From Streptomyces avicenniae (lineage in GTDB: Bacteria; Actinomycetota; Actinomycetes; Streptomycetales; Streptomycetaceae): 64,000 nt of DNA. Made by a program: the position numbers and the translations under genes. The notes beneath the pieces were generated by a model. That model saw only the letters and a program-made list of their open reading frames with translations. It ran no database searches and was not told the origin of the DNA. Below, in pieces: positions 31,518-40,520 of this stretch (positions are counted from its first letter, which is position 1; each line of letters starts with the position of its first letter). The stretch is from contig NZ_JOEK01000020.1 in assembly GCF_000719135.1 (NCBI RefSeq), positions 152,774-216,773 of the forward strand, read 5' to 3'.

Positions 31518-33446
31518 TCAGCGTTGTCCCAGCAACTCGGCGAACCCCTGGCGCGTCGCGGCCAGCACCACACGGTCCTCGGCGCGCAGCACGTAGCCCG
31601 GGTGCAGGTCCCACAGCAGACCCGCCGTCTGTGACGACGCCAGGTCGGGCCCGCGTTCGTCCGGGGCCGCCGTGTCCAGGGCGATGATCCGCCAGGCACC
31701 CGGGCGGTTCACCTCGGCCACCGTCCGCCCACGGAAACGCGGCTGGGCGCGTACCTCGACCGCCGCGAACAGCAGCACCGTCCGCTCCACGGGCACGGCG
31801 CCCAGCACGTGGCGGCCCATCATCGCACCGGCGAACGCGGGCGCGGCCAGCGTCGAGACGCTGCGGCTGCGGGTCAGCGCCTTGGGGTGCGCGGCCCGCA
31901 GGGTCCTGAACACGGCTGTCGCGAAGTCGTCGTCGTACAGCCGCAGGACCACGCCCACGTCCGCCTTCACCGTGCGCGCGTACAGCGACGCCTCCAGGTT
32001 CGTCGCGTCCGAGCTGGTCAGCGCCAGCAGGGCCCGCGCCCGGTGGATCTTGGCCGACTCCAGCGGCCCTTCCTGCGTCGCGTCGCCGAGCACGACGGGC
32101 ACGCCGAGCCGCCGCGCCAGCGGGATGCCCCGCGCCTCCGGGTCCTCCTCCACGCAGACCACCGGGACGTCGAGTTCGCGCAGCTGTTCAAGCACGCGCG
32201 TGCCGACCTTCCCGAGGCCCAGCAGCACCACGTGCCCCGACAGCCCCCTCGGGGGCCGCCGCAGCGCGGACGCGCCCCGGAACGCGCCGAGCGCCTGGAG
32301 CCCGGCCGCCACGAGGATCGGGAGCAGCGCGAGACCGGCCAGCCCGGAGACCAGTTGGAGGATCTGCCGGGGGACCGCGTCCTCCACGGCGGGGTCCCCG
32401 ATCGCGAACAGGTCGAGCAGCGTCAGGTAGGCGGCGTGCAGCGGATGGTCCCCCGTCGTCCACGCCAGCGCGACCGCGAGCGCCACCACGGACGTGGCGA
32501 TCCCGGCGACCGCCCACAGCAGCCGGGAGGGGATCAGGTCCCGCAGCGGCGCGGCCCGCCCCGTGCGGCGCCGTGACGGTACGGCGGGCCCGGCCCGGAT
32601 GATCGCCTCAAGCACCACCGTCCTGCGGCCGACCGCCGCCGCCACGGTCTCGTCGTCCGGCAGGAGCAGGGGGTCGCGCGGACCGCCGCCGTCCGTGCCC
32701 TCGGCGCCCCCGGGGTCGTCGGCCGTCGAGGAGAGCAGGGCCAGCGTGCACAGCCCCGGCCGCGCCTGCTCGCCGCTGCCGGGCGGCGTCCGCTCGACCG
32801 CGTGCAGCAGCAGGCCGTCCGCCTGGACGACCTTGCGGGTGCCCACGATCGCGGCGCCCGCCAGGGCGGGGGCGGCCGTGTCCGCGTCGGAGAGCACCGT
32901 CGTCGTCGCCTCGGACACCGGGACGCCGCGCGGCCCCTCGGACGTGACGGCGGCGGCCTGGTCCAGCAGGTCGGCGAGGTGCTGGCCCAGCTTCCGGTTG
33001 TAGAGCCGGATGACGAGCCGCAGCCGGGGGTTCAGCCGACGGGCGGCGAGCGCGACGCGGATGTTGGTCACGTCGTCGTCGTAGACCACCGCGAGCGCGG
33101 CGGCCCCCTGCGCGCCCGCCTGCCGCAGCACCTCCTCGGTGGCCTCCGCCGCCTCGATCTCCCGGACGGGTATCGGCACGAACCCGGACGCGCTCGGCGG
33201 GGGCGGCAGCGGCATGCCCCGGCCGCGCGGCGCGATGGCACGTCCGAGCAGCGCGGAGATCCGCGTGCGGCTCGTCGCCGCGGGCACGCCACCCGGCGTC
33301 GGCGCGGGCGGCGCGACGAGGGTGACGCGCTGCCGGTACACCTGGTGCAGCTCCGAGGCGAGCCTCGCCGCCAACACGTCGTCACCGCAGACGATCATGT
33401 GCCCCCCGGCGGGGCTTCGCGGGACCTGACTCGTAATCAAGGACAC
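31518..33446 (-). CDS. two-RCK-domain membrane protein (potassium-channel-like, NAD-binding)
   Basis: A 642-residue protein with an N-terminal TrkA_N/RCK Rossmann domain (HMIVCGDDVLAARLASELHQ), a central membrane unit, and a second RCK domain (HVVLLGLGKVGTRVLEQLRE, with NLEASLYARTV and a TrkA_C-like end). The membrane unit has two hydrophobic helices (LLWAVAGIATSVVALAVALA; LQLVSGLAGLALLPILVAAG) around a pore-like segment HAAYLTLLDLFAIGDPA. The TVGYG filter expected there is absent, so this is not an ordinary K+ channel. The start is GTG 33446, or ATG 33398, which removes 16 residues. It is divergent from the NmrA-like gene. Confidence 0.82.
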   Translation of the reverse strand: MSLITSQVPRSPAGGHMIVCGDDVLAARLASELHQVYRQRVTLVAPPAPTPGGVPAATSRTRISALLGRAIAPRGRGMPLPPPPSASGFVPIPVREIEAAEATEEVLRQAGAQGAAALAVVYDDDVTNIRVALAARRLNPRLRLVIRLYNRKLGQHLADLLDQAAAVTSEGPRGVPVSEATTTVLSDADTAAPALAGAAIVGTRKVVQADGLLLHAVERTPPGSGEQARPGLCTLALLSSTADDPGGAEGTDGGGPRDPLLLPDDETVAAAVGRRTVVLEAIIRAGPAVPSRRRTGRAAPLRDLIPSRLLWAVAGIATSVVALAVALAWTTGDHPLHAAYLTLLDLFAIGDPAVEDAVPRQILQLVSGLAGLALLPILVAAGLQALGAFRGASALRRPPRGLSGHVVLLGLGKVGTRVLEQLRELDVPVVCVEEDPEARGIPLARRLGVPVVLGDATQEGPLESAKIHRARALLALTSSDATNLEASLYARTVKADVGVVLRLYDDDFATAVFRTLRAAHPKALTRSRSVSTLAAPAFAGAMMGRHVLGAVPVERTVLLFAAVEVRAQPRFRGRTVAEVNRPGAWRIIALDTAAPDERGPDLASSQTAGLLWDLHPGYVLRAEDRVVLAATRQGFAELLGQR

Positions 33447-33564
33447 GTGTTCTAGACGCGCGGGACGCGGTGACGGGTTCCCGTTTCCGCACTGAGACGT
33501 TCGCTTATGCAGCCGAGAGTGACGGCCATGGCCGTGGCCCGGGCGCGCACGGTGTGCTGGAGCC

Positions 33565-34395
33565 ATGACGCACACACAGCACACCGACCACCCGACCACC
33601 CTCGTCGTCGGGGGCACGGGCAAGACCGGACGCCGGGTCGCCGCGCGCCTGACCGAGCGGGGTCTCCCCGTCCGGATCGGCTCCCGCGCCGGTCGGCCCC
33701 CGTTCGACTGGGACAGGCCCGACACCTGGTCCGCCGCCCTGGAGGGCACCGACGCCGCCTACATCACGTTCTACCCCGACCTCGCCTTCCCCGGCGCCGA
33801 CGAGACCGTGGGCGCCTTCGCGGAGGCGGCCGTCGCCGCAGGGACGCGGCGCCTCGTCCTGCTGTCGGGCCGCGGCGAGGAGGGCGCGGTGCGCGGCGAG
33901 GACCGGGTGAAGGCGTCGGGCGCCGACTGGACGGTCGTACGCGCCAACTGGTTCGACCAGAACTTCAGCGAGAGCTTCTTCCAGGAAGGGGTGGCGGCTG
34001 GCGAGCTGGTCGCGCCGGTCGGCGACGCCGTCGAACCGTTCGTCGATGCCGACGACATCGCCGACGTGGCGACCGCCGCGCTCCTCGACCCCCGCCACAT
34101 CGGCCGCACCTACGAGCTGTCGGGCCCCGACCTGCTCAGCTTCTGGGACGTGGCCGACATCCTGTCCTCGGCCATCGGACGCCCGGTCTCCTACGTCCCG
34201 GTGAGTGACGCCGACTACCGCGCGGCCCTCACCGCGCAGGGACTGCCCGGCGAACTCGCCGACCTCTTCGGCCTGATCACGGACGGGCGGAACGCGTCCG
34301 TCGTCCACGGCGTCGAGGAGGCCCTGGGACGCGCGCCGCGCAGCTTCACCGAGTACGCGAAGGTCGCGGCGGCCGAGGGCGCCTGGACCGTGTGA
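33565..34395 (+). CDS. NmrA-like NAD(P)-binding protein
   Basis: A 276-residue atypical short-chain dehydrogenase of the NmrA/azoreductase-like (QOR2) type. The dinucleotide-binding motif TTLVVGGTGKTGRRVAARL is at the N terminus; the segment DWTVVRANWFDQNFSESF and the late FVDADDIADVATAALLDPRH are typical of the family. The YxxxK catalytic pair of classical SDRs is not evident. It may act as a redox sensor or quinone reductase. CTGGAG precedes ATG 33565. Confidence 0.88.
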   Translation: MTHTQHTDHPTTLVVGGTGKTGRRVAARLTERGLPVRIGSRAGRPPFDWDRPDTWSAALEGTDAAYITFYPDLAFPGADETVGAFAEAAVAAGTRRLVLLSGRGEEGAVRGEDRVKASGADWTVVRANWFDQNFSESFFQEGVAAGELVAPVGDAVEPFVDADDIADVATAALLDPRHIGRTYELSGPDLLSFWDVADILSSAIGRPVSYVPVSDADYRAALTAQGLPGELADLFGLITDGRNASVVHGVEEALGRAPRSFTEYAKVAAAEGAWTV

Positions 34396-34459
34396 CGCGC
34401 GGCGCGGGGCGGGCGGCGGGCAGGGGGCGCGCCGCCCGCCGGTGAGAGCATGACCCCTT

Positions 34460-35275
34460 GTGGTGAACGAACCTGATGCCCCGACCGTGCCCGCGCCGCT
34501 CCCGCTCCCGCGCCGCCTCGCGGAACTCGTCGCCGTCCGGCACGGACTGAGCGAGGCCAACGTCGTGTTCGAGCAGGCGAAGGCTGACGGCATCACCGAC
34601 GCCGTGCTCGACGGGAGCGACACGGACGTCCCCCTCTCGGCGACCGGCGTCGCCCAGGCCACCGCGCTCGGCGCGTGGCTCGCGCGCACACGGGCCGGTA
34701 CCGGTACCGGCCCGCGCCTCGACCTCGTGCTCTGCTCGCCGTACCGCCGCGCCCGCGACACCTGGGAGGCGATGCGCCGCGAGGCCGCCCGCCTCGGACA
34801 CGCCCCCGACGTCCCCCTCCTGATCGACGAGCGGCTGCGGGACCGGGAGATGGGCGTCTTCGAACTGCACACCCCGGCCGCCATCCGCTCCCGCGCCCCC
34901 GCCGAGGCCGAGCGCCGCGCCCGCCTGGGCGACTGGCTCTACCGCCCGCCGGGCGGCGAGTCCCTCGCGGACGTCGCGCTGCGCGTCCGCACGCTCCTCG
35001 CCGAACTCGACGCCGCCGCTCCGGGGAAGCGCGTCCTCGTCGTCGCGCACGACGCCGTCGTGGTGTGCCTGCGCCACGCGATCGACGGCATCGGGGCGCC
35101 CGTGCCCCCCGGCGGTGTCGCGGTGGTGCCGAACGCCTCCGTCACCCGCTGGCACGGCGACGGAACACGGTTGCGCCTCGCCGAGTTCGGCAGCACGGCA
35201 CACCTGGACCGGACGCCCCCCGGCGGCCTGCCCACGACCGGCCGTGAACCGAACGGGCCCCCTCGCCCGATCTGA
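34460..35275 (+). CDS. histidine phosphatase family protein
   Basis: A 271-residue phosphoglycerate-mutase-like phosphatase. The catalytic RHG motif is VAVRHGLSEAN, the second Arg is in CSPYRRARDTWEAM, the acid is in DERLRDREMGVFE and the second His is in RVLVVAHDAVVVCLRH. The substrate is unknown. GTG 34460 is the start. It ends four bases before the ECF sigma gene and could be the first gene of that operon, although it lacks the translational overlap that joins the later genes. Confidence 0.87.
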   Translation: MVNEPDAPTVPAPLPLPRRLAELVAVRHGLSEANVVFEQAKADGITDAVLDGSDTDVPLSATGVAQATALGAWLARTRAGTGTGPRLDLVLCSPYRRARDTWEAMRREAARLGHAPDVPLLIDERLRDREMGVFELHTPAAIRSRAPAEAERRARLGDWLYRPPGGESLADVALRVRTLLAELDAAAPGKRVLVVAHDAVVVCLRHAIDGIGAPVPPGGVAVVPNASVTRWHGDGTRLRLAEFGSTAHLDRTPPGGLPTTGREPNGPPRPI

Positions 35276-35279
35276 GGAC

Positions 35280-35834
35280 GTGACCCACACGAACGACCTC
35301 ACCCCCCGCGACGACGGCGCCCTGCTGCGCGCCGTCGCGGACGGGGACCGGCGCGCCTTCGAGGAGGTGTACCGCCGCCACGCCCCCTGGCTCACCGCAC
35401 GCCTGCGCACCCGCTGCGCCGACCACGCCCGCGTGGACGACATCGTGCAGGAGACGTTCCTCGCCGTCTGGCGCGGCACCGCCCGCTACCGGCACGACGG
35501 CGACGCCGCCGCCTGGCTCTGGCGGATCGCCGCCCGCCGCCTCATCGACACCCTGCGCGGCGACGGTGCACGCGGACGGCTCCGCCAGGCCCTGGGCCGC
35601 CTGCGCGACCGCGACGCCGTGTCCGCCGAGGACCTGGTCCTCACCCGCGTCGAACACGGCGACCTCGCCGGATCGCTCGCCCGGCTCTCCCCTGAGCTGC
35701 GCGCCGTCCTCCAGGCGACCGTCATCGACGGCCTCACCACGCGTGAGGCGTCCGCGCTCCTCGGGATACCGCCCGGCACGGTCAAGACCCGGGCGCAGCG
35801 CGCCCGCCGACAGCTGAGGGAGGAGCTGACATGA
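35280..35834 (+). CDS. ECF RNA polymerase sigma factor
   Basis: A 184-residue ECF sigma factor with only regions 2 and 4. Region 2 is RAFEEVYRRHAPWLTARLRT with RVDDIVQETFLAVWRG; region 4 is LSPELRAVLQATVIDGLTTR followed by ALLGIPPGTVKTRAQRARRQ. It overlaps the next gene, a zinc-binding anti-sigma factor, by ATGA (35831-35834), so the pair is made together. It probably directs transcription of its own operon, including the ABC transporter genes, when released. Confidence 0.92.
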   Translation: MTHTNDLTPRDDGALLRAVADGDRRAFEEVYRRHAPWLTARLRTRCADHARVDDIVQETFLAVWRGTARYRHDGDAAAWLWRIAARRLIDTLRGDGARGRLRQALGRLRDRDAVSAEDLVLTRVEHGDLAGSLARLSPELRAVLQATVIDGLTTREASALLGIPPGTVKTRAQRARRQLREELT

Positions 35835-36676
35835 CCTGGCACGCGACACCCGCCGACCTGCGGGACTACGCGTCGGGAACCCTGCCCGCCCCGCGCCTGT
35901 GGTCCATCGACACCCATCTCGCGGCCTGCGCACCCTGCCGCACGGCCCTCGCCGCCACGGCCGACCCCGCCGTCACGGACGCGGGCTGGGCGCGCCTCGA
36001 CGCCGAGCTGGACGCCCCGCGGCCCGGCGCCGTCGAATCCCTGCTCGTCCGCTGCGGCACACCCGACCACACCGCCCGCCTCCTGACCGCCACCCCCGTG
36101 ATGCGCCGCTCCTGGCTCGCCGCTGTGGCGCTGACGCTGCTCCTCGCCGCCGTGGTCGGCCGCACGGGGACCCCGCTGCTGCTGCTCGCGACGGCGCCGC
36201 TGCTGCCGCTGGCCGGGGTCGCGGTCTCGTTCGGCCCACGCATCGATCCGCTGTACGAGACGGCACTGGTGGCGCCCGTGCACACGTTCCGGCTGCTGAT
36301 GATCCGATCGGTCGCCGTGCTGCTCACGACGCTTCCCGCAGCACTCGCGGCGAGTCTCACGATGCCGTCCGCCGCACTTCTCATGGCTGGCTGGCTGCCG
36401 CCCGCGCTGGCGCTCACCTCGCTGGGGCTCGTGCTGACGCCCCGGCTCGGCCCGGTTGCCGCGCCTGCCACGGTGGGCGCCGGGTGGCTGGCCGCGCTGC
36501 TGGCCGGACGGCTGCTGACGGACGGCGCGCCGTTCCCGCTGACGGCCGCCGGGCAACTGACCGGCGTCGCCGCCGCCCTCGCCGCCGCGGCCGCCCTCGT
36601 GGCCGCCCGCGACCGCTTCGACGGCACGAGCCGTCCCGCCCCCTACCTCCGACCACGAGCCGGGAGGCTCCCGTGA
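35831..36676 (+). CDS. multi-pass zinc-binding anti-sigma factor
   Basis: A 281-residue membrane anti-sigma factor. The N-terminal cytoplasmic ZAS domain contains the zinc motif THLAACAPC with His29, Cys33 and Cys36. It is followed by six hydrophobic helices, whereas most ZAS proteins have a single helix and an external sensor domain. The membrane part may sense the state of the ABC transporter or the membrane itself. The start overlaps the sigma gene (ATGA) and the stop overlaps the ABC ATPase start (GTGA). Confidence 0.88.
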   Translation: MTWHATPADLRDYASGTLPAPRLWSIDTHLAACAPCRTALAATADPAVTDAGWARLDAELDAPRPGAVESLLVRCGTPDHTARLLTATPVMRRSWLAAVALTLLLAAVVGRTGTPLLLLATAPLLPLAGVAVSFGPRIDPLYETALVAPVHTFRLLMIRSVAVLLTTLPAALAASLTMPSAALLMAGWLPPALALTSLGLVLTPRLGPVAAPATVGAGWLAALLAGRLLTDGAPFPLTAAGQLTGVAAALAAAAALVAARDRFDGTSRPAPYLRPRAGRLP

Positions 36677-37551
36677 CGCACCCGACGAACCACCAGGCGG
36701 CGCCCACCGTCTCCGCCGCCGGACTGACCGTCACCCACCGCCGCACGCGCGTGCTCGACGGCGTGTCCCTGCGGCTCGGCCCCGGCGTGACCGGCCTCCT
36801 CGGGCCCAACGGCGCGGGCAAGACGACGCTCTTGCGCGTGCTGGCCACCGCGACGGCACCCGACCACGGCGCCCTCACCATTCTGGGCCACGACCCCGCG
36901 ACCCCCCGGGGCCGCACGGAGGCCCGCCGCGTGCTGGGCTACCTGCCGCAGAACCCGGGCTTCCATCCCGCTTTCACCGCCTTCGAGTTCGTGGACTACG
37001 TCGCCATCCTCAAGGAACTCACCGACCGGCGTGCCCGGCACGCCGAGGTGCGGCGCGTCCTGGAGACCGTCGGGCTCGGCGAGGTGCGGGGGCGGCGTAT
37101 CCGGGCCCTGTCCGGCGGGATGCGCCAGCGCGTGGCCCTGGCGGCGGCCCTCGTCGGGGACCCCGCCTTCCTCGTCCTGGACGAGCCGACCGTCGGCCTC
37201 GACCCGGAGAAGCGCATGCGCTTCCGCGAACTGACGGCCGAGGCGGGCGAGTCCCGCACGGTCCTCCTGTCCACCCACCAGACGGAGGACGTCGCCATGC
37301 TCTGCCACCGAGTCGTCGTCATCGACGCCGGGCGCGTCCTCTTCGACGGCCCGCCCGACGCGTTGCGCGCCCGCGCGGCGGGACGCGTCTGGACCGGCGC
37401 CGACCGCGCCCCCGGCGCGCTGGCCGGATGGCGCACCGGCGTGGGGACGTACCGCAACGTCGGCGACCCGCCGTCCGGCGTGTCCCCGGCCGAACCCACC
37501 CTGGAGGACGGCTACCTGCTGACCCTCCACGCGCGGGAGGCCGCCGTATGA
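36673..37551 (+). CDS. ABC transporter ATP-binding protein
   Basis: A 292-residue ABC ATPase. Walker A is GPNGAGKTT, the Q-loop is YLPQNPGFHPAFTAFEF, the signature is LSGGMRQRVALAAALVG, Walker B is FLVLDEPTVGLDPEK and the H-loop is in STHQTEDVA. The sequence is closest to ATPases of ABC-2 exporters with a C-terminal dimerisation tail. GTG 36673 overlaps the anti-sigma stop, with GGGAGG just upstream. It works with the membrane protein(s) encoded next. Confidence 0.92.
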   Translation: MTHPTNHQAAPTVSAAGLTVTHRRTRVLDGVSLRLGPGVTGLLGPNGAGKTTLLRVLATATAPDHGALTILGHDPATPRGRTEARRVLGYLPQNPGFHPAFTAFEFVDYVAILKELTDRRARHAEVRRVLETVGLGEVRGRRIRALSGGMRQRVALAAALVGDPAFLVLDEPTVGLDPEKRMRFRELTAEAGESRTVLLSTHQTEDVAMLCHRVVVIDAGRVLFDGPPDALRARAAGRVWTGADRAPGALAGWRTGVGTYRNVGDPPSGVSPAEPTLEDGYLLTLHAREAAV

Positions 37552-39065
37552 CGCTCCTCGCACGCCCGCCGTCCGCCACCGCGCCCTCCGCCCCGCGCGG
37601 CGCCGCCCCCGTGACCGCGCTGGCCTGTGCGGAGGCCCGCCTGCTGCTGCGTCACCCGCTGGTCGTCCTGGCGCTCGCCGGGCAGATCGCGCTGCTCACG
37701 CGGCGGGCGCTGACCGGCAGCGCCTACCCGGTGCTCCACGTCATCGACCGGGAGACGCAGTACGGGCCCCTGCTGATCGGGCTCGCCACCCTGATCGCCG
37801 CGAACGCGGCGCTCCTGCGCTCGCACCGGCACGGCACGGACGCGCAGTTCGGCGTGCTGGTCGTGCCGGAGTGGCGGCGGACGTCGGCCCATCTGCTGTC
37901 GGTGATCCCCGTGGCGCTCGTGGTCGCGGCGCTGGTCGCGGGGGAGTTCACGCGGGACGCGCTGCGACCGGGAGCGGTCGGGCACGCCTCGGTCCCCGAA
38001 CTGGCGACCGGACCGGCGGTGGTGGCGCTGCTCGGTGTGGCGGGTGTGGTGCTCGGGCGGGCGACGCGTTCGCCGCTGGCCGCGCCGCTCGCCGTGGTCG
38101 GGTTGCTCGCGCTGCTGCTCGGTCTGGCGACCGCCTCGGGCGGCGGGCGGTGGCTGGCGCCGATCGCGTTCGACGAGGGGGACGGGGCGCTGCCGTCGGG
38201 GCTGGTGGCGCGTCCGGCGGGCTGGCACCTCCTGTACCTGACCGGGCTCGCCGCCCTGCTCGGCGCGGGCGCGGTGCGGTTCGGCGGCGGCAGGACGCGC
38301 CTGGTGTCCGTGGTCGCGTCGCTCGCGGCTGCGGCGACGCTGGCCGGGGCCGTGGGGCAGGCGCGCGGGACGGGGGAGTCGGTCGCCCTGGCGCGTGCGC
38401 AGGCGCTGTCCGACCCCTCTGACCAGCAGGTATGTGTCCTGAGGGGAGTGGTGACGTACTGCGCGTTCCCTGAGTTCCTGCCCTGGGTGGACGAGTGGGA
38501 GCGGGTCGTCGGGGAAGTTCTCACCGGACCGGGAACTCCGATCGGTGACCATGCGTTCACTGTGCGTCAGAGGGTGTCCGTCGAGAGCGGGACCGGAGCG
38601 ACCGGGGGAGAGGCCCCGCGGGTGTCACCGGGCGAGGTCACGGCGAGCACCGCGTGGGGCGGCGACCTCGACCTCGGGTTCGCCGCGGGAGTGGCAAGAG
38701 AGGTGGTGGTCCATGACGTGACGACGGCCGGGGTGTACTGCGACGCGCGCGCCGTCCTGATCACCTGGCTGGCCGTCAACGGAGTGCCGGACGGCCCGGC
38801 GCGGTTCGAACGGACCCTGGAGCGGCAGCATGCCGGCGGAGGGGCGATCCTCCTGTCGTCGGGCGCGCCTGTCGCGCTCAGGGAACGTGAGACCGCTGTC
38901 GTCAGGGCGCTGTTCGACCGGCCCGCGGCCGAGGTCGGTCAACGCGTCAGGACGCACTGGGCCGAGCTGACCGCCCCCGGCACCTCCACCGACCGCGCGG
39001 CCCGCCTCCTCGGCGTCGGGGCCCCCGCCGAGACGGCGGCCGACCGGGAGTGGGGGTGCGCGTGA
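37548..39065 (+). CDS. ABC transporter membrane protein with large soluble C-terminal domain
   Basis: A 505-residue protein. Residues 1-290 contain six to seven transmembrane helices (for example PLLIGLATLIAANAALLRSH, AHLLSVIPVALVVAALVAGE). Residues about 295-505 are hydrophilic and carry two cysteines close together in CVLRGVVTYCAFPEFLPWVD, which may form a disulfide if this part is outside the cell. No enzyme family is recognised for the soluble part. Both ends overlap neighbouring genes (ATGA and GTGA). The substrate is unknown. Confidence 0.82.
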   Translation: MTLLARPPSATAPSAPRGAAPVTALACAEARLLLRHPLVVLALAGQIALLTRRALTGSAYPVLHVIDRETQYGPLLIGLATLIAANAALLRSHRHGTDAQFGVLVVPEWRRTSAHLLSVIPVALVVAALVAGEFTRDALRPGAVGHASVPELATGPAVVALLGVAGVVLGRATRSPLAAPLAVVGLLALLLGLATASGGGRWLAPIAFDEGDGALPSGLVARPAGWHLLYLTGLAALLGAGAVRFGGGRTRLVSVVASLAAAATLAGAVGQARGTGESVALARAQALSDPSDQQVCVLRGVVTYCAFPEFLPWVDEWERVVGEVLTGPGTPIGDHAFTVRQRVSVESGTGATGGEAPRVSPGEVTASTAWGGDLDLGFAAGVAREVVVHDVTTAGVYCDARAVLITWLAVNGVPDGPARFERTLERQHAGGGAILLSSGAPVALRERETAVVRALFDRPAAEVGQRVRTHWAELTAPGTSTDRAARLLGVGAPAETAADREWGCA

Positions 39066-39736
39066 GGCGCCGTGCAGCCGGGACGGACGCCGCGCGCCGG
39101 TCACGCGCGCGCCCCGGCACGGCCTCGGCGCTCGTGCGTGCCGAGGCGCGGGGTGTCCCGTGGCGGCTGCCCGCCGCTGCCTGGGGCGCCGGGCTCGTCC
39201 TCGCGGTGGCCGTGGCACTGCTGCCGGAGGTGGGAGCGGAGCAACGGCTCGGGCTGCTGCGGGTCGTGGCGCTGTGCGGTGCGGTCGGGGTGGCGTTCGC
39301 GCTCGACGACCCGGCGCGGCACACCACGCGCGTCGCGCCTGTCGGGCGTCCCCTGCGGCAGGGGCTGCGGCTCGCCCTGCTGCTCCCGTCGGCAGCGGTG
39401 TGGTGGGCGGTCGTCGTCGCGGTCGGCCGTGGCGTGGACCCGGGACCGCCCGCGCTCGCGCTGACCGTCGAGGCCGCCGCCCTGGCCGCCCTCGCCGTCG
39501 CCCTGGCGGCCGGTGGGATTCGGTTCAGCGGGACGACCGGGCCGGGCGCGGCAGTCGCCGGTGCCCTGCTCGCCCTCTTCACGGTGGCCATGGTGCTGCC
39601 CGAGGGCCGGACCCCGTTCGTGCCGCTCGGTGACGCCCGCTGGACCTCCGTGCACCTGGGCTGGTGCGTCGCGCTGGCCGTGGGCGCGGTGGCCTGGCCG
39701 CTGCTCGCGCGCGAGCCCTGCGGGTCGCGGCGCTGA
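39062..39736 (+). CDS. membrane protein, probable ABC partner subunit
   Basis: A 224-residue protein with six predicted transmembrane helices and an N-terminal arginine-rich cytoplasmic tail. No named family is recognised. GTG 39062 overlaps the stop of the preceding permease. Its position as last gene of the overlapping sigma/anti-sigma/ABC operon suggests a second transmembrane subunit of the transporter. Confidence 0.75.
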   Translation: MRRRAAGTDAARRSRARPGTASALVRAEARGVPWRLPAAAWGAGLVLAVAVALLPEVGAEQRLGLLRVVALCGAVGVAFALDDPARHTTRVAPVGRPLRQGLRLALLLPSAAVWWAVVVAVGRGVDPGPPALALTVEAAALAALAVALAAGGIRFSGTTGPGAAVAGALLALFTVAMVLPEGRTPFVPLGDARWTSVHLGWCVALAVGAVAWPLLAREPCGSRR

Positions 39737-39757
39737 GCCGTGCGGCGGCGGGCGCGC

Positions 39758-40345
39758 TCAGACCTGCGCGTGCCGCACGTGGAGGTGGCCGTCGCGTGGA
39801 TGGTCGGGTGGCGCGGCGGGGAGCACGCCGCGCAGCGCGTAGCCGCACTTCTCCGCGACGGCGCACGACGCCGCGTTGTCCTCCTGGTGCAGCAGCTCAA
39901 GGCGTTCGAGACCGGCCGGGCCGAAGGTGGCGAAGGCCCAGCCGGTCAGCGCGGTGAGCGCGCGCGGTGCCACGCCGAAGCCGCGCGCGGCGGGCACCGT
40001 CCAGTAGCCCACCTCGGCCGAACGTGCCCCGCCGACCGCCCCCTTGAGGACGACGTTCCCCAGCACACGCTCGCCCACCACCCCGTCCGCGCGGTCACGC
40101 GCGCCCGGCGCGGGGCCGACCACGGCGAAGGCGAGACGGTCCCCGTCCGCCCAGCCCTGGCGCTGTCTGCCCAGCCAACGGGCGGCCTCCGCCTCGTCGT
40201 CCACCCAGGACGTCAGCCAGCGGCGCATGGCCCGGTCCTCGAACGCCGCGAGCACGGCGGGCATGTCGGACTCCAGCCACGGTCGCAGGGTCAGGGCCGG
40301 TCCTGAGACCGACTCCTCGGTACGCAGGACGACGGTGCTGGTCAC
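39758..40345 (-). CDS. GNAT family N-acetyltransferase (RimJ/RimL-like)
   Basis: A 195-residue acetyltransferase of the ribosomal-protein alanine acetyltransferase type. The start ALTLRPWLESDMPAVLAAFE is the first motif; VGYWTVPAARGFGVAPRALT is the acetyl-CoA site, and LELLHQEDNAASCAVAEKCG the C-terminal signature (N-x-A-S). The substrate is unknown. GTG 40345 starts the gene; it converges with the ABC operon across 21 bases. Confidence 0.88.
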   Translation of the reverse strand: MTSTVVLRTEESVSGPALTLRPWLESDMPAVLAAFEDRAMRRWLTSWVDDEAEAARWLGRQRQGWADGDRLAFAVVGPAPGARDRADGVVGERVLGNVVLKGAVGGARSAEVGYWTVPAARGFGVAPRALTALTGWAFATFGPAGLERLELLHQEDNAASCAVAEKCGYALRGVLPAAPPDHPRDGHLHVRHAQV

Positions 40346-40520
40346 GCGTGAATCCTAGGAGCACACCGGGCGGACGCCGCTTCCGGGGGGCGCGGCCCGG
40401 GAGACCGGGCGGACCACGCCCCCGGAAGGAGCAATCCCCGCCGCAGCGCGCGTCCCAGGGTCAGATGAACCCCGGGTGGCGCCCCGTCACCCTCCCCTCA
40501 TCGCCAAGGAGCGACGCCCC

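Noticed and set aside
34460..39736. Interpretation of the sigma/ABC operon as part of a lantibiotic or other biosynthetic cluster
   Set aside because: No precursor peptide, modification enzyme, polyketide or peptide synthetase gene is nearby; only regulation and transport genes are present.
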